DNA of 64,000 nucleotides, from assembly GCA_009781895.1 (NCBI GenBank), contig WQUV01000001.1:62001-126000 (forward strand), in the 5' to 3' direction. This DNA is from Candidatus Saccharimonadota bacterium. GTDB taxonomy: Bacteria > Patescibacteriota > Saccharimonadia > Saccharimonadales > Saccharimonadaceae. A program made the translations under genes and the position numbers. This document shows, piece after piece, positions 50,636 through 58,722 of the stretch. The notes under the pieces are model-generated. The model ran no database searches. It saw only the letters and a list, made by a program, of their open reading frames with translations, and was not told the origin of the DNA. Each line of letters starts with the position of its first letter. Within the stretch, counting starts at the first letter, position 1.

Positions 50636-51814
50636 ATGCGAAAGCAAACTAAAAAACTCATACTCTCTGGTGCGATCACTCTACTTATCGCAGGAGCTAG
50701 CCTCGCCTCTTACAGGATTATCTCTGCCAGCACATCAACGCATTTCATGCAAACCTACCAACCAGCCCAGAGCGAACCTATTCTAGATCTGCCATCTCGT
50801 AGCGCAGTCAGCATGGGTGGGCATCTTCTTAGCGCCAGCAAAGACAACGCCCTCGCCACACCTACCGCCAGCACAGCCAAAATGATTCTCGCCCTAATAA
50901 TTCGTGAGCAACACCCCTTCGACCTAGGCGAAGTTGGCGAAACCATCACTCTCAACCAAAACGATGTGGCGCTACTTCGGACCTGCCAGTCGCTAAATGG
51001 TTCCTGTTCACCAGTTATAGTTGGTGCCGAGATGACCATGTTTGACGCCCTAGCCACCGTCATGATTGTCTCTAGCAACAACCTTTCAGACTCCCTCGCT
51101 ATCCGTAATTTTGGTTCGCTTGAAGCCTATCGAACTCACGCCAACGCCAGACTACAAGAATGGGGCATCTATAACACCCACGTCGGCACCGATGCTAGCG
51201 GTCGCGACGCCAGCTCCACTTCGACTCCAGAAGACCTAGTAAGGCTCGGCGAAAAGATCCTCGCCGACCCAGTACTAAACAAAATCGTCAACACCACGGA
51301 AATGACCGTCCCAGTAGCTGGTCGCATCGTCAATCAAAATCGCGCCCTGACCGATCGTGGCTTCACTCGCGTCAGAACCGGCTGGATCGGCACGCCTAGC
51401 GGATTCAATATGGTCGCATCCGCGAAGCACTTGGGTGAAGATATCGTTGTCGCTGTCATGGGTCGCGCCGAACGACCAGATTCTTCCCGAGACGCTATAC
51501 AGATCCTAGAGCAAATCAAAGACAAGATCAATATGCAGACGCTCATATCCACTGGCCAAAAAATCGGCTACGTAGACACCTGGTGGCACGAACCAATCCC
51601 TGTCTTTGCAAGCGCAGATATCGAAGTCATCGGCAAAGGTCTCGACTGGCAAATCCAAATCCAAACAAACAACATCAGAGCTGGCCAGTCCGCTGGACAA
51701 ATCGGTACACTCACCGTCACGCACGGCAACCAGCAACTCACAGCCCCAATCAAAATCACATCCGACATACCCAGCCCCAGCCTTTTAGCTAGGTTGACGC
51801 GCCGCCCCACTTAG
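50636..51814 (+). CDS. dacA: D-Ala-D-Ala carboxypeptidase-like (S11) protein
   Basis: A 392-residue secreted or membrane-anchored penicillin-binding protein that trims stem peptides. N-terminal signal anchor RKQTKKLILSGAITLLIAG. The active-site SxxK is STAKM (near residue 82), SxN is SSNNLSD, and the third motif, normally KTG, reads RTGWIGTPSGF. The S11 C-terminal beta domain follows, but the usual amphipathic membrane helix at the end is short (LLARLTRRPT). ATG at 50636 lies 25 bases after tRNA-Leu; a longer frame would run through the tRNA and is rejected. Confidence 0.85.
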   Translation: MRKQTKKLILSGAITLLIAGASLASYRIISASTSTHFMQTYQPAQSEPILDLPSRSAVSMGGHLLSASKDNALATPTASTAKMILALIIREQHPFDLGEVGETITLNQNDVALLRTCQSLNGSCSPVIVGAEMTMFDALATVMIVSSNNLSDSLAIRNFGSLEAYRTHANARLQEWGIYNTHVGTDASGRDASSTSTPEDLVRLGEKILADPVLNKIVNTTEMTVPVAGRIVNQNRALTDRGFTRVRTGWIGTPSGFNMVASAKHLGEDIVVAVMGRAERPDSSRDAIQILEQIKDKINMQTLISTGQKIGYVDTWWHEPIPVFASADIEVIGKGLDWQIQIQTNNIRAGQSAGQIGTLTVTHGNQQLTAPIKITSDIPSPSLLARLTRRPT

Positions 51815-51822
51815 GCTATAAA
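51794..51822 (+). promoter_or_regulatory. Promoter of the PgeF-like gene
   Basis: TTGACG (51794-51799), 17 bases, TATAAA (51817-51822); 10 bases to the ATG. It overlaps the end of dacA. Confidence 0.5.
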
Positions 51823-51832
51823 TATACTTAAT

Positions 51833-52504
51833 ATGACCATTCAAGAACACCCTGGGCTCCGCATTATTGTCTCTGATAAACGCGATGGCAATATGCGTAT
51901 CACCAATAACCCAGCTCCCATAGAAGCGCTCGAGAATCAAACCAAAATAGCCAGCGCCCTCGACCTTCCCTTCACTCAAGCCCTCCGTATCAATACCACC
52001 TATGGTCGCCCAAGCTATACCGAATACCTAGCAAATCCTGATCCATTCACTCACAATATCGCCGAAATCAATCACGCTCCCGTCTCCGATGGTATCCTCG
52101 TCTCAAACTCTGATACTGGCATAATTCTCACTCTCGCCGACTGCCTCGGCATAGTCCTATTCGACCCGACCAATCGACTCCTTATGCTCGTTCATTCTGG
52201 ACGTCGCAATATCGGGCAAGACGGCCCAAAACTCGCCGTCGAGTTTATGAAGCAGCATGGTGCTGACCCCAGCCAAATTCATGCCTATTTCTCACCTTCC
52301 GCCGACGCTGACGTCTATCCCCTCTACAAATACGACAACAAGTCTCAATCCGAAGTCGCCACTGAGCAACTCCTCGCCGCTGGTATCCCGGCCGACCACA
52401 TCCACCCTTGCGATAACGATATCTCTAGTAGTTACAATCTCTATTGGTCTAACCATCAGGATGACAAATCCGACCGCTTCGTTATTGCCGTCCGCATGAC
52501 TTAG
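51833..52504 (+). CDS. pgeF: YfiH/PgeF-like laccase-domain protein
   Basis: A 223-residue protein of the YfiH family (COG1496). In E. coli PgeF removes wrongly added L-Ser from wall precursors made by MurC; other members act on purine nucleosides. The family core TLADCLGIVLFD and LVHSGRRNIGQ is present, with SGRR where most members have AGWRG. Length is near normal. It lies 25 bases before murC, which supports a role in precursor editing. Near-leaderless start. Confidence 0.82.
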   Translation: MTIQEHPGLRIIVSDKRDGNMRITNNPAPIEALENQTKIASALDLPFTQALRINTTYGRPSYTEYLANPDPFTHNIAEINHAPVSDGILVSNSDTGIILTLADCLGIVLFDPTNRLLMLVHSGRRNIGQDGPKLAVEFMKQHGADPSQIHAYFSPSADADVYPLYKYDNKSQSEVATEQLLAAGIPADHIHPCDNDISSSYNLYWSNHQDDKSDRFVIAVRMT

Positions 52505-52514
52505 ACCGTCAGTA

Positions 52515-52523
52515 TGCTATAAT
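52515..52523 (+). promoter_or_regulatory. Extended -10 promoter of murC, leaderless
   Basis: TGC-TATAAT (-10 box 52518-52523), 6 bases before the ATG at 52530; no strong -35. Confidence 0.55.
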
Positions 52524-52529
52524 ACCTCT

Positions 52530-53801
52530 ATGAACATCTACTTTTCAGGCATTATGGGCGTCGGCATTGGTCCTCTCGCCGTCCTTTCGGCTAAGGTTGG
52601 TCACCGCATCTTTGGCTCAGACCGAAAGCCCTCATTGATGGAGCAATCCTTAGTCAACCAGAGCGCCACCATCGAAATCGGCGATCAAAATGGCGACTTC
52701 TTGGCACAGATGCACCACGAACACAACATCGACTGGTTCGTCCACAGCTCCGCCATCAAAGACGACCACCCTGAGCTCATCAGAGCTCGCGAGCTCGGTC
52801 TCAAGATCAGCAAACGCGACGAGCTCATCAACGAAATCATCCACGAAAAAAACCTCAAACTCATCGCTGTCGCTGGCACTCATGGCAAGACCACCACAAC
52901 TTCTCTCTTCATCTGGTGCTTCAAACAACTCAGCATACCAGTGTCATTCCTAAATGGCACCACTCTATCCTTCGCCCCACCTTCGGACTACCAAGAAGGT
53001 AGCCAATTCTTCATTTATGAAGCCGATGAGTTCGACCGTAACTTCCTCCATTTTCGTCCTTACCTCGCCGTCCTGCCTGCTGTCACATACGATCACCCCG
53101 ATATCTACCCAACCGAAGACGACTACCGTGACGCTTTCCGCCAATTCATTTCCGAGAGCCAGCACTCCTTGTCTTGGGCTAGCGACTCTCTCGATGGTAG
53201 TCTCACCGAATCAAATCCTGACATCACCCTACTCGGCGCCCACAATCGCAAAAACGCCACTCTCGTCTTCGAAGCCATCCATCAATTCATGCCAGACGTC
53301 GAGCCGAACGCTATCATCCAGGCCATCAATTCCTTCCCCGGCGCCCAGCGTCGCTTCGAAAAAATCGCGGACAATATATACAGCGACTACGCCCACCACC
53401 CAAACGAAGTCCATGCCACCCTCCAGCTCGCCCGCGAACTGGCCGACCAGACTGGACAAAAAGTCGTCGCGATCTACGAGCCTCACCAGAACATGCGCCA
53501 AAAGCTCGTCATCGACCAATACCCATGGGCTTTCGAGCAAGCTGACCATATTATTTGGCTACCAACCAATCTCTCGCGTGAGAACAGCGACGAGTCGCCT
53601 ATTCCGCCTTCGGTTTTTGTCGAGCTACTAAGATCTCATGGCAAAACCGCCGAGCCAGGCGCTCTCGACGAAGCCCTCATCGCTAATATCCGCGAGCTAT
53701 CCAAAGATAATATCGTCGTTCTTCTCAGCGACACTGGCCTCGACGCCTTCGCTCGCGTCCATCTTGCTACCTCTTGTAATAGTTGCGCGTATATGCTATA
53801 A
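52530..53801 (+). CDS. murC: UDP-N-acetylmuramate-alanine ligase (MurC-like)
   Basis: A 423-residue Mur ligase. The N-terminal Rossmann domain starts IYFSGIMGVGIGPLAVL, the MurC/Mpl pattern. ATP site AGTHGKTTTT is near 114-123, YEADEFDRNFLHF and YDHPDIYP are the MurC/Mpl middle motifs, and YSDYAHHPNEVHATLQ gives the third domain. A recycling Mpl enzyme would look similar, but no other MurC candidate is in the window and PgeF lies next to it, so MurC is preferred. The rpsP promoter overlaps its 3' end. Confidence 0.87.
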   Translation: MNIYFSGIMGVGIGPLAVLSAKVGHRIFGSDRKPSLMEQSLVNQSATIEIGDQNGDFLAQMHHEHNIDWFVHSSAIKDDHPELIRARELGLKISKRDELINEIIHEKNLKLIAVAGTHGKTTTTSLFIWCFKQLSIPVSFLNGTTLSFAPPSDYQEGSQFFIYEADEFDRNFLHFRPYLAVLPAVTYDHPDIYPTEDDYRDAFRQFISESQHSLSWASDSLDGSLTESNPDITLLGAHNRKNATLVFEAIHQFMPDVEPNAIIQAINSFPGAQRRFEKIADNIYSDYAHHPNEVHATLQLARELADQTGQKVVAIYEPHQNMRQKLVIDQYPWAFEQADHIIWLPTNLSRENSDESPIPPSVFVELLRSHGKTAEPGALDEALIANIRELSKDNIVVLLSDTGLDAFARVHLATSCNSCAYML

Positions 53802-53802
53802 T
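53774..53802 (+). promoter_or_regulatory. rpsP promoter
   Basis: TTGTAA (53774-53779), 17 bases, TATAAT (53797-53802) with TGC extension; the -10 box overlaps the murC stop. The short leader holds AAAGGAGA. Confidence 0.6.
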
Positions 53803-53826
53803 ACCGAAGTAAATTAAAGGAGAACA

Positions 53827-54261
53827 ATGCTAGCAATCCGATTGCAACGTAATGGTCGAAGCGGTTATGCCGTTTATCGAATAGTCGTTCAGGAAGCTTC
53901 TCGCCACCCATTAAGCGGTCGAGTCGTGGCTGAACTAGGGTCATACAACCCTCACACCAAGGCTATGAACCTCAATAAAGAATTGGTGGAAAAATTCTTG
54001 TCAAACGGCGCCCAGCCATCTAGCCGTGTCGTTTCCCTTCTTGTCAAAGAAGGCATCAAGCTACCAAAGTGGGTTAAGCTACCAATCAAAAAGGAAAGCG
54101 CCATCCGCCGTGCTGACAAGCTCCGTAAGAACCAGCCAGCCGAAGAGCCAGCAGTCGAGGAAGCACCAGCAACCGAAACTCCTGTCGAGGCTGAAGCTCC
54201 TGAGGCAACCGAAGCCCCAGCAGAGCCAACTACAGAAGAAGCTGCTCCAGCTGCTGAGTAA
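53827..54261 (+). CDS. rpsP: 30S ribosomal protein S16 with acidic extension
   Basis: A 144-residue S16. The core (1-85) starts MLAIRLQRNGRSGYAVYRIVV and includes LGSYNPHTK. After a basic linker the last 45 residues are Pro/Ala/Glu/Thr repeats (variants of PAEEPAVEEAPATE), an acidic unstructured tail beyond the usual 80-90 residue protein. AAAGGAGA sets the ATG. It is monocistronic here, without the usual rimM-trmD partners. Confidence 0.92.
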   Translation: MLAIRLQRNGRSGYAVYRIVVQEASRHPLSGRVVAELGSYNPHTKAMNLNKELVEKFLSNGAQPSSRVVSLLVKEGIKLPKWVKLPIKKESAIRRADKLRKNQPAEEPAVEEAPATETPVEAEAPEATEAPAEPTTEEAAPAAE

Positions 54262-54275
54262 TAAACGACATGCCC

Positions 54276-54307
54276 AAATCAGACCAGATTCACTCTGTGT
54301 CTGATTT
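54276..54307. terminator. Hairpin between rpsP and enolase
   Basis: AAATCAGAC (54276-54284) and GTCTGATTT (54299-54307) form a 9-bp stem between convergent genes; no long T run follows. Confidence 0.55.
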
Positions 54308-54350
54308 GCTTAACCAAAGGAACGGCAGAGAGCCTCAGTTCTATGAGTGA

Positions 54351-55628
54351 CTAAAAAGGTTTACTGAATGGTAGTGCCGGATTAAACTCAGCAATTCTTA
54401 GTAGTTCATTATACTTCGCTACACGATCAGATCGCGACAGCGACCCGGTCTTGATCTCATCACAACCAAGCCCCACCGCCAAGTGAGAAATCGTCACATC
54501 TTCAGTCTCACCAGAGCGATGGCTCATCACAGTGCGGAAGCCATTCGCCTTTGCCAAGTTCACGGTAGCAATCGTCTCACTGAGAGTACCAATCTGGTTC
54601 GGCTTCACGAGAATCGCATTACACGCCTTCTCATCAATCGCCCGTTGCAATAATTCTGGATTAGTCACCAGCAAATCATCACCAACAATCTGCATCTTCT
54701 CGCCTAATCGTTCAGTCAGCTGCTTCCAGCCATCCCAGTCGTCTTCACCTAAGCCATCCTCAACACTTCGCACATTGTATTGATCATGCAGCGCCGAGTA
54801 CCAATTAATCATATCGTCACTCGACTTGAACTCACCATTCGTCTTCAGCTGGTAGCCATCACCCGAACGAAACTCAGTCGCCGCAATATCCTGCGCCAAA
54901 ACAAAGTCCCGCCCCACATCATAGCCCGCCATCTTGCAAGCCTCAACGATTCGCTCTAGCGGCTCGTTGTTACCATCACGCACACGCGGCGCATAACCGC
55001 CCTCGTCACCAGTCAATGTATCATATCCATTACTCTTCAACACTTTCGCGAGCGCCTGGAAGACCTCCGCCCCCATTCGAACAGCGTCAGCAATCGTCTG
55101 TGCGCTCTTCGGCACAATCATGTATTCCTGGAAGTCAGTCGCCCAACCACCATGCGCGCCACCATTCTGAACATTCATCAGTGGCATCGGTAGCTTCAGA
55201 TCCTCATTGTGCGCCAAAATAGCAAAATGCTGGTAATAAGTCTGGTGTCGTGAAATCGCCGCCGCCTTTGCTGTCGCTAACGACACTGCAAGAATCGCGT
55301 TCGCACCTAACTTTGACTTATTCTCAGTGCCATCCAGCTCCAACATGATCTGGTCAACTTTAGCCTGATCAGTAGCATCAATATCAACTAGGGCTGGCGC
55401 GATCACGCTACGTATATTATTTACAGCATTGGTTACACCTTTACCGCCAAAAGCTACACCACCATCACGAAGCTCTAATGCTTCGCCTGAGCCAGTACTC
55501 GCACCACTTGGCACAATCGCCCTCCCAAAAGCACCGCTCGCCAAGTAAACATCTGCCTCAACGGTCGGATTGCCACGTGAATCCAGAACCCATCGGGCCA
55601 AAACTTCTTTGATTTTATGATTTTCCAT
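54351..55628 (-). CDS. eno: Enolase
   Basis: A 425-residue enolase (2-phosphoglycerate to phosphoenolpyruvate). SGASTGSGEALELRDG (about 38-53) is the N-terminal loop with substrate contacts; LMNVQNGGAHGGWATDFQEYMI and the metal ligands in VEDGLGEDDWDGW and GDDLLVTN follow; the C-terminal VMSHRSGETEDV is the active-site signature. Length is standard. ATG at 55628 follows GGTGGGT with a leader of about 28 nt from TGG-TAGAAT. Confidence 0.96.
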   Translation of the reverse strand: MENHKIKEVLARWVLDSRGNPTVEADVYLASGAFGRAIVPSGASTGSGEALELRDGGVAFGGKGVTNAVNNIRSVIAPALVDIDATDQAKVDQIMLELDGTENKSKLGANAILAVSLATAKAAAISRHQTYYQHFAILAHNEDLKLPMPLMNVQNGGAHGGWATDFQEYMIVPKSAQTIADAVRMGAEVFQALAKVLKSNGYDTLTGDEGGYAPRVRDGNNEPLERIVEACKMAGYDVGRDFVLAQDIAATEFRSGDGYQLKTNGEFKSSDDMINWYSALHDQYNVRSVEDGLGEDDWDGWKQLTERLGEKMQIVGDDLLVTNPELLQRAIDEKACNAILVKPNQIGTLSETIATVNLAKANGFRTVMSHRSGETEDVTISHLAVGLGCDEIKTGSLSRSDRVAKYNELLRIAEFNPALPFSKPF

Positions 55629-55688
55629 AGCTACCCACCATATATTACTTATACTTATTCTACCATACCCTCCAGAGATAAGTCAAGG

Positions 55689-56927
55689 TCAGGCAGAAGC
55701 CGCTGGCACATCAAACGATAATCCAGCATAATCACCATCTTCGTCTGGATGAGACAGATGGTACGCGGTCCTTAACTCCTCCACCGACCCTACGCATTCG
55801 AATGGCTTCTCAATACCCTCAATCCCCAGCAGCCCCTTGTAAGTATGTTGCAGGCTCTCTTTTGCAAATAAATCCTGCCCATCAAATAGCGGTAGTAATT
55901 CCTCGCTCGGCAAATACGGCGCAAACAGCAAGAACGCATTTGCACACTTCGGGCAATCACCGCACCATTTTAGCTCTCGATTATCTGCGTGCTGACGATA
56001 ATTCGCCACATTACAACTCGAAAACTCACCACCTAGGTCCTTCCAGCACTTCTTCGCAAACAGCTCTGCAATCTTCAGCTCACTCGTATCGCGCAGTGGC
56101 GAGTAGACCTTATAGCCACCGCCTAATTCTTCCTCCAGATACTTCATGTAAAGCTCGCTCGCCTCGCGCGTCTTGCTCCACTGATGGTTCACATCTAGCG
56201 GCGCCTCATAATCAACATCGCCCTCTGACCCAATCGCTGGCATCGTCGAATGTGGCTCCGTACCTTCATCGCCAATCGCTACTACTACTGTTTTCGCACC
56301 CAATATAATCGCCTGCACCAACGCCAAGCTCTGCAAGACATAAGTGATCGGAATGTGTCCATTCTTGCCGCCGAGTGTCGCTGCTTTCACCAGACCCTCA
56401 CGATCAATCGTCCGTGTCGCCAGTAAAAGATCATCTAGCTTATCCAGCACTTTTGGACGATGCTCTCCCGACCGCATAAACCACGGCACGAAGTTAACTT
56501 TCCGCTCTTTCAGCATTGTCGCTAGTAGCAAACTATCCTTCCCGCCACTCTGCATACTGATAATCTCTGGCTTCAAGTCTGTCTGCGCGAACTCCACTAT
56601 TTCTTGATACCTCAAATCACCGCAAGAATAGTTAAATGTAGCTTTAATACCATCAAAAGCATAACCATCGAACGAAAAAACTTGTTCGCTTGCCACCGCG
56701 CGCTCATCAAAATGCGCCAAATCCGCCCGAGTCAATTTATTCTCATAAGCAAACTGCCCCAGCCCCTCCTGATAAGCAGCGTTAAACAGCTCAATCTGCA
56801 CAGGCGACAACTGCTCACCTTCTGGCAGTCGAATATGTCGTGTCGGAAAAGCCTTGTAGTAGCTTATGCCAGATAATATATAAGCTAAGAACAATGCTTT
56901 GTCTAAGTCTAGGTCACGCACATCCAT
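55689..56927 (-). CDS. murL: MurL-type UDP-MurNAc-Ala-Glu epimerase
   Basis: A 412-residue protein of the MurL family. MurL converts the terminal L-Glu of UDP-MurNAc-L-Ala-L-Glu to D-Glu using ATP, replacing glutamate racemase. The PP-loop-like SGGKDS is at 127-132, followed by PWFMRSGEHRPKV and GDEGTEPHS; WCGDCPKCANAFLLF is a Cys motif near the C-terminus. ATG at 56927 directly follows the MurD2 stop, with GGAGG inside the end of murD2, so the pair is coupled. Known pairs of MurD2 and MurL support the assignment. Confidence 0.82.
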   Translation of the reverse strand: MDVRDLDLDKALFLAYILSGISYYKAFPTRHIRLPEGEQLSPVQIELFNAAYQEGLGQFAYENKLTRADLAHFDERAVASEQVFSFDGYAFDGIKATFNYSCGDLRYQEIVEFAQTDLKPEIISMQSGGKDSLLLATMLKERKVNFVPWFMRSGEHRPKVLDKLDDLLLATRTIDREGLVKAATLGGKNGHIPITYVLQSLALVQAIILGAKTVVVAIGDEGTEPHSTMPAIGSEGDVDYEAPLDVNHQWSKTREASELYMKYLEEELGGGYKVYSPLRDTSELKIAELFAKKCWKDLGGEFSSCNVANYRQHADNRELKWCGDCPKCANAFLLFAPYLPSEELLPLFDGQDLFAKESLQHTYKGLLGIEGIEKPFECVGSVEELRTAYHLSHPDEDGDYAGLSFDVPAASA

Positions 56928-58136
56928 TTACGCCTCCAATTTATTTACTATAGCGTGAAACTGTTCGCCACGATCCTTAAAATCTTTAAACATGTCAAAG
57001 CTCGGCGTCCCCGGACTCATCAACACTACTCCGCCATCACCCTTTAACTCCAAGAACGCCCCCTCTACCGCCGCCTCCAATGTGTCAAAAATCTCATACT
57101 TGTCCCTTGGCAAACTATGTAAGAACTCCGCAATCTTTGGAGCAGTCTGACCTATTAGCGCCACGAAGCGCAGATCATTTGCCGCGAGCATCGCCTCGGC
57201 AATCTCTTCATAGTTATCCAGCTGCCTATCGAACCCGCCCGCAATCACCGCCAGTGGCTCATCAAAAGTCTTCGCCGCAACCTCCAGCGCTGGTAGCGCG
57301 CTCGAATAATTATCATCAATAAACTTCACATTATCCACCTCTCGCACCATCTCCAATCGATGCGGTAGCCCGCGGAAGTTTACTAGCGCCACGTCTAGCG
57401 CATCTTCAAACTCAATGTCTTCCAGATGCAAGAATCGCTCATTATAGGCTCGTGCCGCCGCAATCGCTGATAACGCATTTTCATGATTATGCTTACCACG
57501 TAACTGTAAAGCCGAAGTATCCGACCCTAGGTTCTCGCCATAACGAATCACCGTATCGCCCTCTTTCTGGTAGCGCGCCAAATTCTTCTTCGACTGCAAG
57601 TAATCCTCTAAATCTCGGTGCACATCCAAGTGGTCTACACCAATTGGCGTATATACCGCAATCGTAGGACTCTGCTTCAAATCCCACAACTGAAAACTCG
57701 ACAACTCATATACTACTACGTCATCTTTTTTAATCTTTGGCAAGACTTCGAGCGCCGGCTGACCGATGTTTCCTACCAGCCAAACTTTCCGTTGTGGTCC
57801 CGATGGATCTTTTGCGTTAACTACCTTTACCACCTCTTCCATGATTGCCGCAATAATCGCAGAAGTTGTACTCTTACCCTTCGTACCAGTAATTCCAATC
57901 ACATTCGCCGTACACTTCTTGAAAAACTCAATGGTGTTACTAGTGATTTCTTTTGCGCTCTCTAGTAGGTATGGCGAAATCGACGGCGTCCTAACCACAA
58001 AATCAAAGCTAGAGTAGTCTTCCTTGCCAAAATCAACCTTGTCGAAGATCTCAATCGCTGCATCTTTATACATATCTCGGAAATACTTCTCCGCCGCCTT
58101 GCCCTCTAAACCATACCCTAAAATCGCAATTTTCAT
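56928..58136 (-). CDS. murD2: MurD2-like UDP-MurNAc-L-Ala L-glutamate ligase
   Basis: A 402-residue Mur ligase of MurD type. N-terminal ILGYGLEGKAAEKYF, ATP site GITGTKGKSTTS (81-92), SSFQLWDLKQSP, and C-terminal LMSPGTPSFDMFKDFKDRGEQF (typical MurD end). MurD adds D-Glu; the coupling with murL suggests this one adds L-Glu (MurD2), which cannot be read from motifs alone. TGG-TATAAT ends 6 bases before the ATG at 58136. Confidence 0.82.
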   Translation of the reverse strand: MKIAILGYGLEGKAAEKYFRDMYKDAAIEIFDKVDFGKEDYSSFDFVVRTPSISPYLLESAKEITSNTIEFFKKCTANVIGITGTKGKSTTSAIIAAIMEEVVKVVNAKDPSGPQRKVWLVGNIGQPALEVLPKIKKDDVVVYELSSFQLWDLKQSPTIAVYTPIGVDHLDVHRDLEDYLQSKKNLARYQKEGDTVIRYGENLGSDTSALQLRGKHNHENALSAIAAARAYNERFLHLEDIEFEDALDVALVNFRGLPHRLEMVREVDNVKFIDDNYSSALPALEVAAKTFDEPLAVIAGGFDRQLDNYEEIAEAMLAANDLRFVALIGQTAPKIAEFLHSLPRDKYEIFDTLEAAVEGAFLELKGDGGVVLMSPGTPSFDMFKDFKDRGEQFHAIVNKLEA

Positions 58137-58142
58137 ACACTT

Positions 58143-58151
58143 ATTATACCA
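58143..58151 (-). promoter_or_regulatory. Extended -10 promoter of murD2-murL, leaderless
   Basis: TGG-TATAAT on the minus strand (-10 box 58143-58148), 6 bases before the ATG. Confidence 0.55.
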
Positions 58152-58176
58152 TATCTAGTCATCCATCGGTCAGCTC

Positions 58177-58205
58177 TTGACGTGTATAAACGCTTATGTT
58201 ATACT
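58177..58205 (+). promoter_or_regulatory. Promoter of the small-protein pair, leaderless
   Basis: TTGACG (58177-58182), 17 bases, TATACT (58200-58205) with TGT extension; 6 bases to the ATG at 58212. Confidence 0.65.
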
Positions 58206-58211
58206 TAAATC

Positions 58212-58454
58212 ATGGATTTCGCAACACAAGTAATCATGCTCATCTTGGCGGCTACGCTCGCCCTATTTTTAACTCTATCAATCGTTTTAATTGTCAAACT
58301 TATTAAATTATCCAACGAAATCGCTGAAGTTGCTACCAGCGTCAAGAACACCGCATTCTCTATTGAGTCCGCAGCAAAATCTGTCGAGCAAGTAGCAAAC
58401 CCGCAAGGTATCTTAAAGGTTCTAGCAGGGCTACTTTCAAAGGCAAAAAAATAG
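58212..58454 (+). CDS. Small membrane protein with coiled helix
   Basis: An 80-residue protein: one membrane helix (about 8-32), then an amphipathic helix (SNEIAEVATSVKNTAFSIES) and a Lys-rich end. The arrangement resembles DUF948-like proteins and other single-pass proteins with a coiled tail, often linked to the cell envelope. I cannot assign a function. Very good leaderless promoter; the next small gene begins 7 bases later, after GGAGGGTT. Confidence 0.65.
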   Translation: MDFATQVIMLILAATLALFLTLSIVLIVKLIKLSNEIAEVATSVKNTAFSIESAAKSVEQVANPQGILKVLAGLLSKAKK

Positions 58455-58461
58455 GAGGGTT

Positions 58462-58695
58462 ATGGGCAAACTAGGAATCGGAATAGCTATAGGCGCACTA
58501 ATCGGTGGAGCAGCTGTCGCTGCAAAAACCACCAAGACTGGTCGCAAAGTCACCAAGCGAGTCGGCAACGAGCTTAAGCATGATGCAAAAGTCGTCGGCC
58601 GTGCCGCGAAACGCTCTACAACCCGCGCTGTCAAAACCGCTACCAAAACTGCGACTCGCACTGCCCGCAAGGTCACTCGCAAAGTCGCAAAGTAG
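58462..58695 (+). CDS. Small basic protein with Gly-rich N-terminal helix
   Basis: A 77-residue protein. GIGIAIGALIGGAAVAA is a Gly-rich hydrophobic segment like that of YtxH-type proteins; the rest is almost only Lys, Arg, Thr, Ala and Val. It could sit in the membrane with a basic cytosolic tail that binds acidic partners such as DNA or phospholipid. It is not a true histone or HU. GGAGGGTT precedes the ATG; co-transcribed with the preceding gene. Confidence 0.65.
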   Translation: MGKLGIGIAIGALIGGAAVAAKTTKTGRKVTKRVGNELKHDAKVVGRAAKRSTTRAVKTATKTATRTARKVTRKVAK

Positions 58696-58713
58696 TCTCA
58701 AATAGTATATAAT
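58685..58713 (+). promoter_or_regulatory. Promoter of the PEGA gene
   Basis: TCGCAA (58685-58690), 17 bases, TATAAT (58708-58713); 9 bases to the ATG at 58723. The overlapping TATACT (58714-58719) is an alternative. Confidence 0.45.
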
Positions 58714-58722
58714 TATACTTAT

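Noticed and set aside
58462-58695. Histone or HU protein
   Set aside because: Only composition is similar; the Gly-rich hydrophobic N-terminus and lack of the HU fold pattern argue against it.
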